Assembly: GCA_018711185.1 (NCBI GenBank)
Contig: DVIQ01000003.1
Span: 1-64,000 of the forward strand
Origin: Candidatus Limivivens intestinipullorum
GTDB lineage: Bacteria; Bacillota; Clostridia; Lachnospirales; Lachnospiraceae
DNA length: 64,000 nt
Direction of reading: 5' to 3'
Shown here: piece after piece, positions 1 to 6,709 of the stretch
Layout: the number at the start of each line of letters is the position of its first letter
How positions within the stretch are numbered: the stretch's first letter is position 1
Program-made: the position numbers and the translations under genes
Notes under the pieces: generated by a model
Database searches by the model: none
Seen by the model: only the letters and a program-made list of their open reading frames with translations
What the model was told of the DNA's origin: nothing

Positions 1-932
1 CTCCCCAGCAGAAGCATCATGCGCCCTGTGCCCATTCCGAACGCTTTCATTTTCCCGTATTCCCGGATTCGCTGCTGTACCGAAATCCGGAAAATACTGT
101 ACAGGATAACCATAACAAAAACGGTTACAAAAGCAGTTCCAAGAGACTTATCCAGGCCGATTCCGCGAACCCATTCGCCAAACAGCTTTCCGTCCAGCCC
201 AAACAGGCTGGCATTGTATTCCCTGTTATCATACTCGGGATTGAGGCTGTACAGCAGGTTGTGATTTCTCCCCATATCCTCCTCATGCCCGAACTTTTCA
301 CCAAACGCTTCCTGCAGCTTCGTAATGTCCATGCTTTCATCATATTTCAGGAAAAGCTGGCACTCCCCCTCCTTTGCGTCCTCACGGGCCACATAGCCAT
401 AGCGGAAGCCCATCTCTTTCGTCTCCGCGCGGTTCTTAAAAATTCCCGTAATCGTATAAACATCCGTTTTTCCGCCGCTGACCAGTTCAATCCTTGCCCC
501 CACCCGATTTTCTCCAAAATAAGGCAGAAGCCATTCCTCCAAAGCAATCTCCCCGGAGTGTTCCGGATAGCGTCCCTCCAAAAGCTCCAGCCCGTAAATA
601 TCCAAATACCCTTCATCCCCAAAACCCAGTTGAATCCAGGTAGGATTTTCTTCGTTATCGTAGGCCGCTCCCTTCTGAAAGCTCCCTGTTTTTTCTATAT
701 GGCACTCCCGGGCAAGGCTTTTCGCCCTGTCAATATCTTCTGTCCGCAAATGATTATAGTAAAAATGATAATCTCCCTCGTAGTCGCGAATCCGTTCCAG
801 TTCCATCCTGTTATTCGTCTCGAAAGCACTGTTCACCGCGGTGAGAATGGCCACGGAGGCAATGATGCCGAACAGGACATAGAGCGACTGCTCTTTAAAA
901 TAACGGATATATTTCAGGCTCAAACGAATCAT
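1..932 (-). CDS. FtsX-like ABC transporter permease (partial, 3' end outside window)
   Basis: Reading from the ATG at 932 towards base 1 gives at least 310 residues with no stop. The N-terminus (MIRLSLKYIRYFKEQS) is followed by one hydrophobic segment (about residues 15-35), a long extracytoplasmic domain, and a second hydrophobic segment (about 265-290) followed by a QQRIREYGKMKAFG stretch. That layout and the REYGxxKAxG signature are typical of MacB/FtsX-type permeases, which couple to an ATPase for peptide or lipid export or for cell-wall signalling. A GGGG-type ribosome site lies just upstream. The partner ATPase and the last membrane segments would lie left of the window. The substrate cannot be told. 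Confidence 0.8.
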   Translation of the reverse strand, partial: MIRLSLKYIRYFKEQSLYVLFGIIASVAILTAVNSAFETNNRMELERIRDYEGDYHFYYNHLRTEDIDRAKSLARECHIEKTGSFQKGAAYDNEENPTWIQLGFGDEGYLDIYGLELLEGRYPEHSGEIALEEWLLPYFGENRVGARIELVSGGKTDVYTITGIFKNRAETKEMGFRYGYVAREDAKEGECQLFLKYDESMDITKLQEAFGEKFGHEEDMGRNHNLLYSLNPEYDNREYNASLFGLDGKLFGEWVRGIGLDKSLGTAFVTVFVMVILYSIFRISVQQRIREYGKMKAFGMGTGRMMLLLG

Positions 933-1027
933 AGGCATCCCCTTTTTTTCCAGTTCGCACGGATCTGCGTTGTTTTATTACACTCTCATCATATCAGACA
1001 AATCTAACAAAACCATAACAAAGGCAG

Positions 1028-1073
1028 AAAAAGGCAGCGGCCGGAAGAAAAAATTTCCGGCCGCTGCCTTTTT
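1028..1073 (-). terminator. Rho-independent terminator after the HEPN gene
   Basis: There is a perfect 15-bp stem (1031-1045 with 1056-1070) extended by A/T pairs to 18 bp, with a 10-base loop. It lies between the HEPN stop and the next minus-strand gene. T-runs on both sides mean it could act in either direction. Confidence 0.8.
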
Positions 1074-1094
1074 CCGTATTTGCCAAAATCTCCG

Positions 1095-1532
1095 TCACTC
1101 ATGCCGTTCTCCCGTATGGTAAGACACAAAGCTGTCAATTTCCTTCCGGCATTTCTCTACGGCCTCAACATATTCGTCCAAATCCTCCTTTTCTACGACA
1201 ATACTCTCATCCCCGGGATAACGCGTTGTAAAATACAAACCATTTACTGTTTTCAATGATTTTCTATCTATTTTCAGCTCCGGCAGGTAAACCGCCAAAA
1301 ACTTGGACAGACGGTCCAGATTGTGTGTCCTCAACGCTTCTGTTTTTTTTATCGCGTCCTCTGCCGTTTCCGGAAGAACATATTCGTTGATCACATGCTT
1401 TAAGTATTTTTCGCAGATTCCCTGCGCCATCGCGCCCATAGCGTTGCTGACAAATCCTGCTCTATATGCGTCCATCAGAAATTCATAATCGTTTGTTGCA
1501 AAGTCATAATATGTTTTCAGCTCTTTCCCCAC
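1095..1532 (-). CDS. HEPN domain protein (partner of the upstream nucleotidyltransferase)
   Basis: This is an approximately 145-residue, mostly helical protein. The segment with EKYLK followed later by THNLDRL and then RYPG matches the Pfam HEPN (PF05168) pattern. The GTG at 1532 is preferred over the upstream ATG at 1589 because GGGAGGGG lies 8 bases before it and it overlaps the nucleotidyltransferase gene by only 16 bp. HEPN/MNT pairs are known as toxin-antitoxin or drug-resistance modules; in the studied HepT/MntA systems the nucleotidyltransferase AMPylates the HEPN RNase. The canonical RX4-6H RNase motif is not evident here, so RNase activity is uncertain. Translational coupling to the nucleotidyltransferase is clear. 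Confidence 0.75.
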   Translation of the reverse strand: MGKELKTYYDFATNDYEFLMDAYRAGFVSNAMGAMAQGICEKYLKHVINEYVLPETAEDAIKKTEALRTHNLDRLSKFLAVYLPELKIDRKSLKTVNGLYFTTRYPGDESIVVEKEDLDEYVEAVEKCRKEIDSFVSYHTGERHE

Positions 1533-1894
1533 AAGCGTTTCCCCTCCCTTGCCACATTTTGGTAGTACATCTGACCGCTGCTTTTCCACGCGTCCCCGAA
1601 TACAACCTTCAGATCCACCTCCGGGTCATCCATTTCATCCCCCGAAATGCTTCCCTTTAAGTTCAGGATCTCCTTTTTCAGCGCTTTTCTTCCTCCCTCC
1701 GGCTCATCCAGAACCAGAAGCAAATCGATATCGCTCTCCCATGTTTCCTCTCCCCGCGCCACGCTGCCGTAAAGGTAAAGCTCCCGGACATAGGGCGCAA
1801 GCTTTGACGTGAAAATTTTTCTCTGGGCCTGTTCCAGCATACGCCTGTGCCTTTCCGCAGAGATATTTTTTCCTTTTTCCCATACTGCCCGCAT
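1517..1894 (-). CDS. MNT-type minimal nucleotidyltransferase
   Basis: A 125-residue protein with a complete GSX10DXD nucleotidyltransferase motif (GSVARGEETWESDID, about residues 42-56) and a later third acidic position in VDLKVVF. This is the minimal NTase (DNA polymerase beta-like) fold found next to HEPN proteins. The frame stays open to 2014, but the extra 40 codons read through a family A repeat fragment. The ATG at 1894, with an AAAGGGGG site upstream, is the credible start. The stop overlaps the HEPN start, so the two are translated together. In known pairs the NTase is the antitoxin that modifies the HEPN protein with AMP. Here that is inferred from family and arrangement. Confidence 0.8.
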   Translation of the reverse strand: MRAVWEKGKNISAERHRRMLEQAQRKIFTSKLAPYVRELYLYGSVARGEETWESDIDLLLVLDEPEGGRKALKKEILNLKGSISGDEMDDPEVDLKVVFGDAWKSSGQMYYQNVAREGKRLWGKS

Positions 1895-1916
1895 AACGCC
1901 CGCCCCCTTTCTTTTC

Positions 1917-1968
1917 GGAGTAAACCTGCATAAATGCCGCCTATCCGGCGACGGACATTCAAAGTATC
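1917..1968 (-). repeat. Family A repeat, internally deleted copy
   Basis: The two outer parts of the family A repeat (the TAAACCTGCATA end and the GCCGCCTATCCGGCG end) are joined directly, with the middle missing. It lies just upstream of the nucleotidyltransferase start and falsely extends that reading frame. Confidence 0.65.
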
Positions 1969-2087
1969 CGCCGCAGATGCCCTCTTTCAGAGAGTATTTG
2001 CCGCTGCCTGGCAACAGTTCCGCAAGGCTGTTACTCTGCCTTTTTTATAGTATACACGATTATCGTCACGTCCACAACCGGCCTTTG

Positions 2088-2206
2088 TTACTCTGAAAGT
2101 CCGCCGCCGGATAGGCGGCATGTATTCAGGGATGCCAAATACGCCCGCCGGACTTTTTCGGGACGGTGGTACGCCTGCCTCGCGGGCGTATGCAGGTTTA
2201 CTCTCT
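2088..2206 (+). repeat. Family A repeat, full-length copy
   Basis: An approximately 118-bp GC-rich unit that begins TTACTCTGAAAGTCCGCCGC and ends TGCAGGTTTACTCT. It contains two inverted repeats (CCGCCGCCGGATAGGCGGC, and TACGCCCGC pairing with GCGGGCGTA). Related copies lie at 4682-4811, 19820-19987, 24672-24775 and in tandem at 56338-56566. The stretch 1895-2232 holds only this copy and the deleted one. Confidence 0.85.
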
Positions 2207-2232
2207 GACCAGTAAGCGGCCCTCCGGCCTTC

Positions 2233-2856
2233 TCACCGTCTCTCAATCGCTCTCGCCGGGCAGATCTCAAAGCAGTTCCCGCAGTGCAGGCAGTGCTCCT
2301 GCCGGATCACCACCGGCTTTTGGCTGATGTCGATGCACTTCTGCGGACATTTGGAATAGCACAGTTTGCACCCGATGCATTTGTCCGTGACGAAATAGCC
2401 CCCGTTTTCCTCCGAAACGCCGCCAAAGGAAAACGAAGCCCGCTCGATGGGCTGCTTGGAGAGATCGAACCACTCCCCGGTTCCCTGATCGATTTTAAAC
2501 ACCGTCAGGGCGCTGCGCGTCCGCTCATCGGGATAAATTTTCTCCATGTACGGATTCTTCGCGAAAAGCGCCGGCAGCATGTCCGGCCCGATTTCCCTTG
2601 CCCGGCCCCGGATGGAAACCGCCGCGCAGGACAGGGTGTCGTTTCCCTTCATGCCCGTAAGGGCCACGTTTTCATTGGCTTTCAGCCGGTCATAAAAATT
2701 TTTCCCTTTTGCCGTCAGGAAATACAATCCGGTTTCGTCCCAGTCCATGATGTCAATGGCGCAGGTCACCGGCCGCCCCTTGGAATCGGTGGTGGCAAAT
2801 ACCGTGGTATGGATTTCCTCCGCGAGATATTTCAGATACTCCTTTGTCTCCGTCAT
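2233..2856 (-). CDS. Pyridoxamine 5'-phosphate oxidase-like FMN-binding domain fused to a 2x[4Fe-4S] ferredoxin domain
   Basis: 207 residues. Residues 1-135 resemble the PNPOx-like split-barrel flavin-binding fold (VFATTDSKGRPVTCAID, later GRAREIG). The C-terminus carries two complete CxxCxxCxxxCP clusters (CIGCKLCYSKCP and CLHCGNCFEICP), each able to hold a [4Fe-4S] centre. Together they suggest a small flavin/iron-sulphur electron-transfer protein. AGGAGG lies just before the ATG. The gene follows ribU by 12 bases, so it is almost certainly in the same FMN-riboswitch-controlled transcript, which fits a protein that uses FMN. Its electron donor and acceptor are unknown. Confidence 0.85.
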   Translation of the reverse strand: MTETKEYLKYLAEEIHTTVFATTDSKGRPVTCAIDIMDWDETGLYFLTAKGKNFYDRLKANENVALTGMKGNDTLSCAAVSIRGRAREIGPDMLPALFAKNPYMEKIYPDERTRSALTVFKIDQGTGEWFDLSKQPIERASFSFGGVSEENGGYFVTDKCIGCKLCYSKCPQKCIDISQKPVVIRQEHCLHCGNCFEICPARAIERR

Positions 2857-2868
2857 ATGTATTACCTC

Positions 2869-3486
2869 CTATTTCTGGCTGCCCTTCAGGATCGGGGTAA
2901 GCCGTTTATAAAGCAGCATGGTGACAATGCTGATCCCGATCCCCTTCAACAAGTTGAATGGAAACGCGTTAAACAGAACGACGTCAAGCTTTGTCTTAAT
3001 AAATGGAATAAATTCTTCGAAAGAAGTAATCAGCTGATCAAGGGGCATAAACGCTTCAAACGCGGGAAGAAGAAGAAAATAATTCACGACAGCCGCCATG
3101 ATTCCCATTACAATGCTGGCTGCCAGGCAGGCAAGCATTGCTGTCTTTTTTGTCTTATGAGATCTATAGATAAGTCCGGCAGCCGCCGCAAAACTGCTTC
3201 CCATAATGAAATTGGCAAGCTCTCCGATACCTCCGGTAGCGGAAGTGAACAGCTGCAGGACATTTTTTACAAGTTCAATTAAGACGCCTGACGCCGGGCC
3301 ATACGCAAAGGCGCCGATCAGCGCAGGCAGGTCCGATAAATCCATCCGCGCAAACGACGGGGATAACGGAACCGGAAATTCGAAAAACGCAAGGATAAAG
3401 GAAATTGCCGAAAGTACGGCAATCATTGTGAGCGTTCTCACGCTCTGAATGGATGTTTTCTTTTGGGTAGTAATTGTTTTCTCCAT
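2869..3486 (-). CDS. ribU: ECF transporter substrate-binding (S) component for riboflavin, RibU
   Basis: 205 residues with about six hydrophobic helices. The region around FEFPVPLSPSFARMDLSDLP and the GPxxGVLIELxKNxLQ segment are recognisable RibU features. RibU binds riboflavin and docks on the shared EcfA/A'/T module, which is not encoded nearby. The identification is strengthened by the FMN riboswitch directly upstream and the FMN-protein gene downstream. The AGGAG ribosome site, 5 bases before the ATG, lies in the last bases of the riboswitch P1 region, so translation control is likely. The riboswitch itself is interrupted by a mobile element. Confidence 0.92.
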   Translation of the reverse strand: MEKTITTQKKTSIQSVRTLTMIAVLSAISFILAFFEFPVPLSPSFARMDLSDLPALIGAFAYGPASGVLIELVKNVLQLFTSATGGIGELANFIMGSSFAAAAGLIYRSHKTKKTAMLACLAASIVMGIMAAVVNYFLLLPAFEAFMPLDQLITSFEEFIPFIKTKLDVVLFNAFPFNLLKGIGISIVTMLLYKRLTPILKGSQK

Positions 3487-3492
3487 AGTTCT

Positions 3493-3750
3493 CCTCTCTC
3501 ATCCGGACTTTCACCGTCGGTAACGGAATTTCGCCGTTTCAGCCGCCCTTGCAGCTCGCAGACTATAACTGCCGGTCAGGAATTTCGTAACAGTTCAGCC
3601 CTGCTGAACCGTTACATGCAAAATCCATTTAAAATCGCCTGCGGCGATGGGATTTTGCACTCCTGAATCACGTTCTTACGATCCGCGCAGCTTGTGCGCA
3701 GACCTGGGCTAAACTGTTACAGAATTTCACCTTGCCCCGAAGATATTTGG
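3493..3750 (-). promoter_or_regulatory. FMN riboswitch (RFN element), interrupted by a 134-bp insertion
   Basis: On the minus strand the conserved blocks appear in order. First comes ATCTTCGGGGCAAGGTGAAATTC (3722-3744). After the insert come CCTGACCGGCAGTTATAGTC, the CTGCGAGC segment, the second GGCGAAATTCCG hairpin, and ACCGACGGTGAAAGTCCGGA, with GAGAGGAG ending at the ribU start. These are the signature parts of the RFN family, which binds FMN and turns off riboflavin uptake or synthesis genes. The insertion (3587-3720) sits in loop L2, flanked by duplicated GAAATTC. Without it the sequence would read as a standard RFN element. Whether the interrupted RNA still binds FMN cannot be judged from sequence. 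Confidence 0.9.
3587..3720 (+). mobile_element. Family B MITE-like element, full copy inserted in the FMN riboswitch
   Basis: 134 bp bounded by GTAACAGTTCAGCCC and its inverted match GGGCTAAACTGTTAC (14 of 15 positions). It is flanked by GAATTTC on both sides (3580-3586 and 3722-3728), consistent with a 7-8 bp target duplication. It codes for nothing. It holds a terminal hairpin (CAGCCCTGCTG core), a central hairpin (GCAAAATCC ... ATCGCCTGCGGCGAT ... GGATTTTGC) and a third (TCCGCGCA ... TGCGCAGA). It matches the copy at 52407-52540 at all but six positions. Confidence 0.88.
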
Positions 3751-3754
3751 AATA

Positions 3755-4156
3755 TTACAGATCGTACTCCTTGGGCGGGTTGCCGGAAAAGTCCGCGATT
3801 ACCGCATGAGCGTTCTTGAGATAAAACACCTCGAAAATCGGGTTCGTGGCCTCGCCGTACTGTCCCTTCACGATGGGGTTCTGAATGCACATCTCCTTCG
3901 CGGCCATGTTGTCCGCAAAAACCGCCTCGCCGTTCAGACGAATCCACGCGTAAGAGGGGCTGGAAACCGAAACCTCAATGTTCGGGTTCTGCTGCATATC
4001 CTTGTAGACGTCCTTGGTGTTGTTGGTGCAGAACCACAGCTTGCCGTCCATTTCACCGGCACACATGAAGGGGCGGCATTTTGCCTTTCCGTCACGGCCC
4101 ACCGTAGCCAGATACTGTACCGGATTCTCCTGCAGAAACTTTACAACTTCGTTCAT
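3755..4156 (-). CDS. Pyridoxamine 5'-phosphate oxidase family (FMN-binding split barrel) protein
   Basis: 133 residues. VQYLATVGRDGKAKCRPFMCAG near the start, NTKDVYKDMQQNPNIEVS in the middle and the VFADNMAAKEM segment follow the small PNPOx-like flavin-binding family, whose members often act as FMN-dependent reductases or FMN-binding proteins of unknown role. The frame is open to 4252, but the ATG at 4156 has GGAGGT 7 bases upstream and a consensus promoter beyond it. It faces the HxlR gene across a shared control region, so it is the likely target of that regulator. It ends immediately before the ribU riboswitch. Confidence 0.85.
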   Translation of the reverse strand: MNEVVKFLQENPVQYLATVGRDGKAKCRPFMCAGEMDGKLWFCTNNTKDVYKDMQQNPNIEVSVSSPSYAWIRLNGEAVFADNMAAKEMCIQNPIVKGQYGEATNPIFEVFYLKNAHAVIADFSGNPPKEYDL

Positions 4157-4215
4157 TTTGATTACCTCCATTTTTTCTTTTTTGGAACGGCTTGTTTTTC
4201 CCTTCCGATGGTTAT

Positions 4216-4286
4216 ATAATAAGATGGTACAGCCAAACTGTAAAGTAAGCACAATATTGTGCTATAGTTACCAAAAGGATACTATT
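4216..4286. promoter_or_regulatory. Divergent promoters and palindromic operators between the PNPOx-like and hxlR-type genes
   Basis: The leftward promoter has TTTACA (4239-4244) and TATTAT (4216-4221) with a 17-base spacer. The rightward one has TTGTGC (4257-4262) and TACTAT (4280-4285), also 17 bases apart. The perfect palindrome AGCACAATATTGTGCT (4248-4263) covers the rightward -35 and abuts the leftward -35. A second inverted repeat, TACAGCCAAACTGTA (4228-4242), lies in the leftward spacer. This is the expected arrangement for an autoregulated HxlR repressor that also controls its neighbour. Confidence 0.75.
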
Positions 4287-4315
4287 GAAAGAAACGATGG
4301 GAAGGAGAGATACCC

Positions 4316-4681
4316 GTGGAAAGTATAAAAGAAACATCCGGCACGCCAGCAAAAGAGCTGCCCGCCTGCCCGGTGGAAACGACTCTGACGTTAATCAGCG
4401 ACAAATGGAAGGTTTTGATTTTGCGCGACCTGATGCCCGGAACCAAGCGTTTCGGCGAATTAAAAAAGTCCATCGGCCACGTTTCCCAGAAGGTTCTGAC
4501 CTCCCAGCTTCGCCAGATGGAAGCAAGCGGACTGCTGACCCGCACGGTGTATCCGGAAGTACCGCCCCATGTGGAATATACGCTGACGGATCTCGGCTAC
4601 AGCTTAAAGCCGATCTTAGACGCCATGTGGAATTGGGGCGAAGAATACAAGGCCCGCAGCCAGGCCCGGTCTGCGGTGTAG
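4316..4681 (+). CDS. HxlR-family winged-helix transcriptional regulator
   Basis: 121 residues starting at a GTG with AAGGAG upstream. CPVETTLTLISDKWKVLILRDL, then GTKRFGELKKSI and VSQKVLTSQLRQMEASGLLTR, then the wing with VEYTLTDLG are the standard HxlR landmarks. There is a Cys near the N-terminus (CPVE), which in several family members senses electrophiles or redox state. It is divergent from the FMN-binding protein gene, with palindromes in the shared promoter region. A role in sensing redox or aldehyde stress is an inference. Confidence 0.9.
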   Translation: MESIKETSGTPAKELPACPVETTLTLISDKWKVLILRDLMPGTKRFGELKKSIGHVSQKVLTSQLRQMEASGLLTRTVYPEVPPHVEYTLTDLGYSLKPILDAMWNWGEEYKARSQARSAV

Positions 4682-4811
4682 GCGGCGGATTTTCAACGTA
4701 AACCTGCATACGCCCGCGGGGCAGGTGTACCACTGTCCCGGAAAAATCTGGCGGGCGTACTTGGCATCCCTGAATGCATGCCGCCTGTTCGGCGGCGGAT
4801 TTTCAGTGTAA
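4682..4811 (-). repeat. Family A repeat, full copy directly after the hxlR-type stop codon
   Basis: An inverted copy of the GC-rich unit. It runs from the GGCGGATTTTCAACGTAAACC edge to the GGCGGATTTTCAGTGTAAA edge, so the end motif is present at both borders. It starts at the stop codon of the regulator gene and ends just before a terminator hairpin. Confidence 0.85.
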
Positions 4812-4814
4812 AAA

Positions 4815-4847
4815 GGCCGGGGCAGCTTTGGCCCCGGCACTTTTTTT
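4815..4847. terminator. Bidirectional terminator between hxlR-type gene and small Xre gene
   Basis: GCCGGGGC (4816-4823) pairs with GCCCCGGC (4831-4838), followed by a run of seven T. The opposite strand also has a T-run, so it can end both converging transcripts. Confidence 0.8.
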
Positions 4848-5082
4848 ACTCTCCGTCTTCCAACACAAGAATATCGTCAATTTTCACGTTCAATACCGCC
4901 GACAGCACCACCAGGTTGTCGATGGACGGCAGGGCGCATCCCCGCTGCCACTTATAAATCGCCTGCGGCGTGCGAAATCCGAACAAATCCTGAAGGTTTT
5001 TAACCGATAATCCTGCTTCCTTTCTTAAACGTTCTATATTTTTACCCGTTTCAGCCATATTGATGACTGGCATATCCGACAT
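4846..5082 (-). CDS. Small Xre-family DNA-binding protein
   Basis: 78 residues that are almost entirely one helix-turn-helix domain: GKNIERLRKEAGLSVKNLQDLFG, then TPQAIYKWQRGCALPSIDNLVVLSAVLNVKIDDILV. The second part is the usual recognition helix and following helices of Cro/C1-type proteins. AGGAGG precedes the ATG. No partner gene is obvious, and the upstream neighbour is a short gene of unknown function. Such single-domain Xre proteins often regulate themselves or mobile DNA, but the target here is unknown. Confidence 0.85.
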   Translation of the reverse strand: MSDMPVINMAETGKNIERLRKEAGLSVKNLQDLFGFRTPQAIYKWQRGCALPSIDNLVVLSAVLNVKIDDILVLEDGE

Positions 5083-5179
5083 TTCTTCCTCCTGTTCCGG
5101 GCCATCCGCCCGATACCATAGAACCGCGAAGCACCGCGGTTCCGTATCTTCTCGCTGCGAAAACCGGTCCTTTGAAAAA

Positions 5180-5215
5180 GAAAAAGACCGCTTGTCCTGT
5201 ACAGATAAGCGATCT
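5180..5215 (-). terminator. Probable terminator after the 56-residue gene
   Basis: AGACCGCTT (5185-5193) pairs with AAGCGATCT (5207-5215) with one mismatch, followed on the minus strand by a T-rich run. Confidence 0.5.
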
Positions 5216-5249
5216 GAAAATTCATGCCTTCATGAATCCGGATATGCCG

Positions 5250-5420
5250 CTACTGCGGCCTCCGCATCTTACACAAATTCCAATATAGCTTTCCTCCATA
5301 CAGGCGCAAAAAACCAAGGCTCTGCTCCGAATCGGAAAACAGCGCATAATGAGTCTGCGTATACCCTTGATCATTCATCGGGGAATATCGTCTGATACGT
5401 TCGACAGCTATTCGACTCAT
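5250..5420 (-). CDS. Hypothetical small protein, 56 residues
   Basis: The ATG at 5420 has AAGGAG 8 bases upstream and the gene is followed by a terminator-like hairpin, so it looks translated. The sequence (MSRIAVERIRRYSPMNDQG...) is basic at the start and then polar, with no membrane segment or signal peptide and no family I recognise. A longer frame to 5531 has no ribosome site. Confidence 0.5.
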   Translation of the reverse strand: MSRIAVERIRRYSPMNDQGYTQTHYALFSDSEQSLGFLRLYGGKLYWNLCKMRRPQ

Positions 5421-5620
5421 ATGCTTCTCCTTTCCCGGCCTTTGCCGCTTTTTGCCCTGTAACAGGGGATGCCTCCCGCCAGGCCTGTGCCTGATGCGCG
5501 GGCGTATTTCCATTCCATATAAATATAGCACGAAATTTGTGATCTGTAAATTATATCGCTAGTATAAAAATTCGTTTACACCGCTTGCTTATACCCGAAT
5601 CACTTTTTTCGTGCATCGGT

Positions 5621-6709
5621 TCAACAATGCCGAACTGTTACAATTTTATAGCGATGCCGCAAGGTTTTTGACAGAACAGTATCCGTAAACGGTATTTTTC
5701 TGTCGTTCTGCAGCCGTCCTAATACAATCCCCGGATCTCTCCGAATACTGGCTGCAAATTTTCTGATCGACGCCTCTGTAAAATCCTCTGTCTGCAAAAA
5801 TTGCTGATATAATTCCGGCGGAATCAATTTATCCTCCGCGTATCGATCAGCAGCGTCTTCCTGGCTGTCGTCCGCGTCTGCGAATGTTATTCCGTAGTCT
5901 CCATTCATAATATGGCCAATTTCATGAAATAAGGTAAACCAAAAGGTATCTGAATACAATCTCCTGTCATTTACCATAAGCAGAACATTTTGCCCTACTT
6001 TCTTTGTAGCACCATTGATTCCGGATCCCGGCAGGTTCGGAAGGATAACAAAGACCACACCAGACTCTGCAAAAGCATTTTTTATAAGAGGGAAAAACTC
6101 CTGATGCCTTGTGGTCAAGGTCAGAGCATAATCTACGGTCTTTTCAAATTTCCTTTTATTAAATTTAGGCGCATTTGTTTTCAGCGCTTCATTTACCGCA
6201 ATCTGTACCATAATATTTGCTCTGACTGTATTTGCTTCACTCATTTTCCCCGCCATTTCCCGAAAGCTGACTGCCATATCCGGTTTTGCGAAAACACGCA
6301 GCGTAGCAACCCTCAAAAATTCCCTCACGCTTTTAAGCTGCTCATCCGTTTTCCTTGGCAAATCCGGCAGTCCAAATTGATCCCGAAAATACGCATATTC
6401 CAGGTATTTAAAAATTCTTTTTTCCTGTTCCAATTCTTTCATTGACTGAAACTCCGCAATCAGAACATCATATCCCTTCTGCAGATTGAGCCAATAATCC
6501 ACCGTAGTTCCCAGCATACGGGATAACTTTACGGCAATATCAATCGATAAGCTCTGTTCCCCTCTTACCAGACAGCTTAGATTTTTGGGAGTTGTATCCA
6601 GGCGTTTTGCGAAATCTTCCTGTGTCAGTCCGCTTTCATCAATCATCTCTTTTATATAGTATCCCGGATGAAAAGCAATCTTATCATTATATTCAACATA
6701 ATTACTCAT
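5621..6709 (-). CDS. Xre/HigA-type antitoxin with C-terminal ImmA/IrrE (M78) metallopeptidase domain
   Basis: 362 residues. Residues 10-75 are an Xre helix-turn-helix of the HigA/VapI kind (FHPGYYIKEMIDESGLTQEDFAKRL, then NLSCLVRGEQSLSIDIAVKLSRMLGT). The C-terminal half has the zinc metallopeptidase motif HEIGH (FHEIGHIMNGD, about residue 265) followed by the EDAADRYAEDKLIP segment, as in ImmA/IrrE. It overlaps the toxin gene by 8 bp, with the toxin first, as in higBA operons. A HigA-type repressor carrying its own peptidase is expected to neutralise the toxin and repress the operon; the peptidase may allow release under stress, which is inferred. The locus is more AT-rich than its surroundings, suggesting transfer. 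Confidence 0.87.
   Translation of the reverse strand: MSNYVEYNDKIAFHPGYYIKEMIDESGLTQEDFAKRLDTTPKNLSCLVRGEQSLSIDIAVKLSRMLGTTVDYWLNLQKGYDVLIAEFQSMKELEQEKRIFKYLEYAYFRDQFGLPDLPRKTDEQLKSVREFLRVATLRVFAKPDMAVSFREMAGKMSEANTVRANIMVQIAVNEALKTNAPKFNKRKFEKTVDYALTLTTRHQEFFPLIKNAFAESGVVFVILPNLPGSGINGATKKVGQNVLLMVNDRRLYSDTFWFTLFHEIGHIMNGDYGITFADADDSQEDAADRYAEDKLIPPELYQQFLQTEDFTEASIRKFAASIRRDPGIVLGRLQNDRKIPFTDTVLSKTLRHRYKIVTVRHC

Noticed and set aside
5034-5225. A 63-codon minus-strand frame near the Xre gene
   Set aside because: It overlaps the Xre start and terminator and has no ribosome site.
5460-5510. Possible further family A fragment (GCGCGGGCGTATTTCC)
   Set aside because: Only about 16 bases resemble the repeat end; this is too little to claim.
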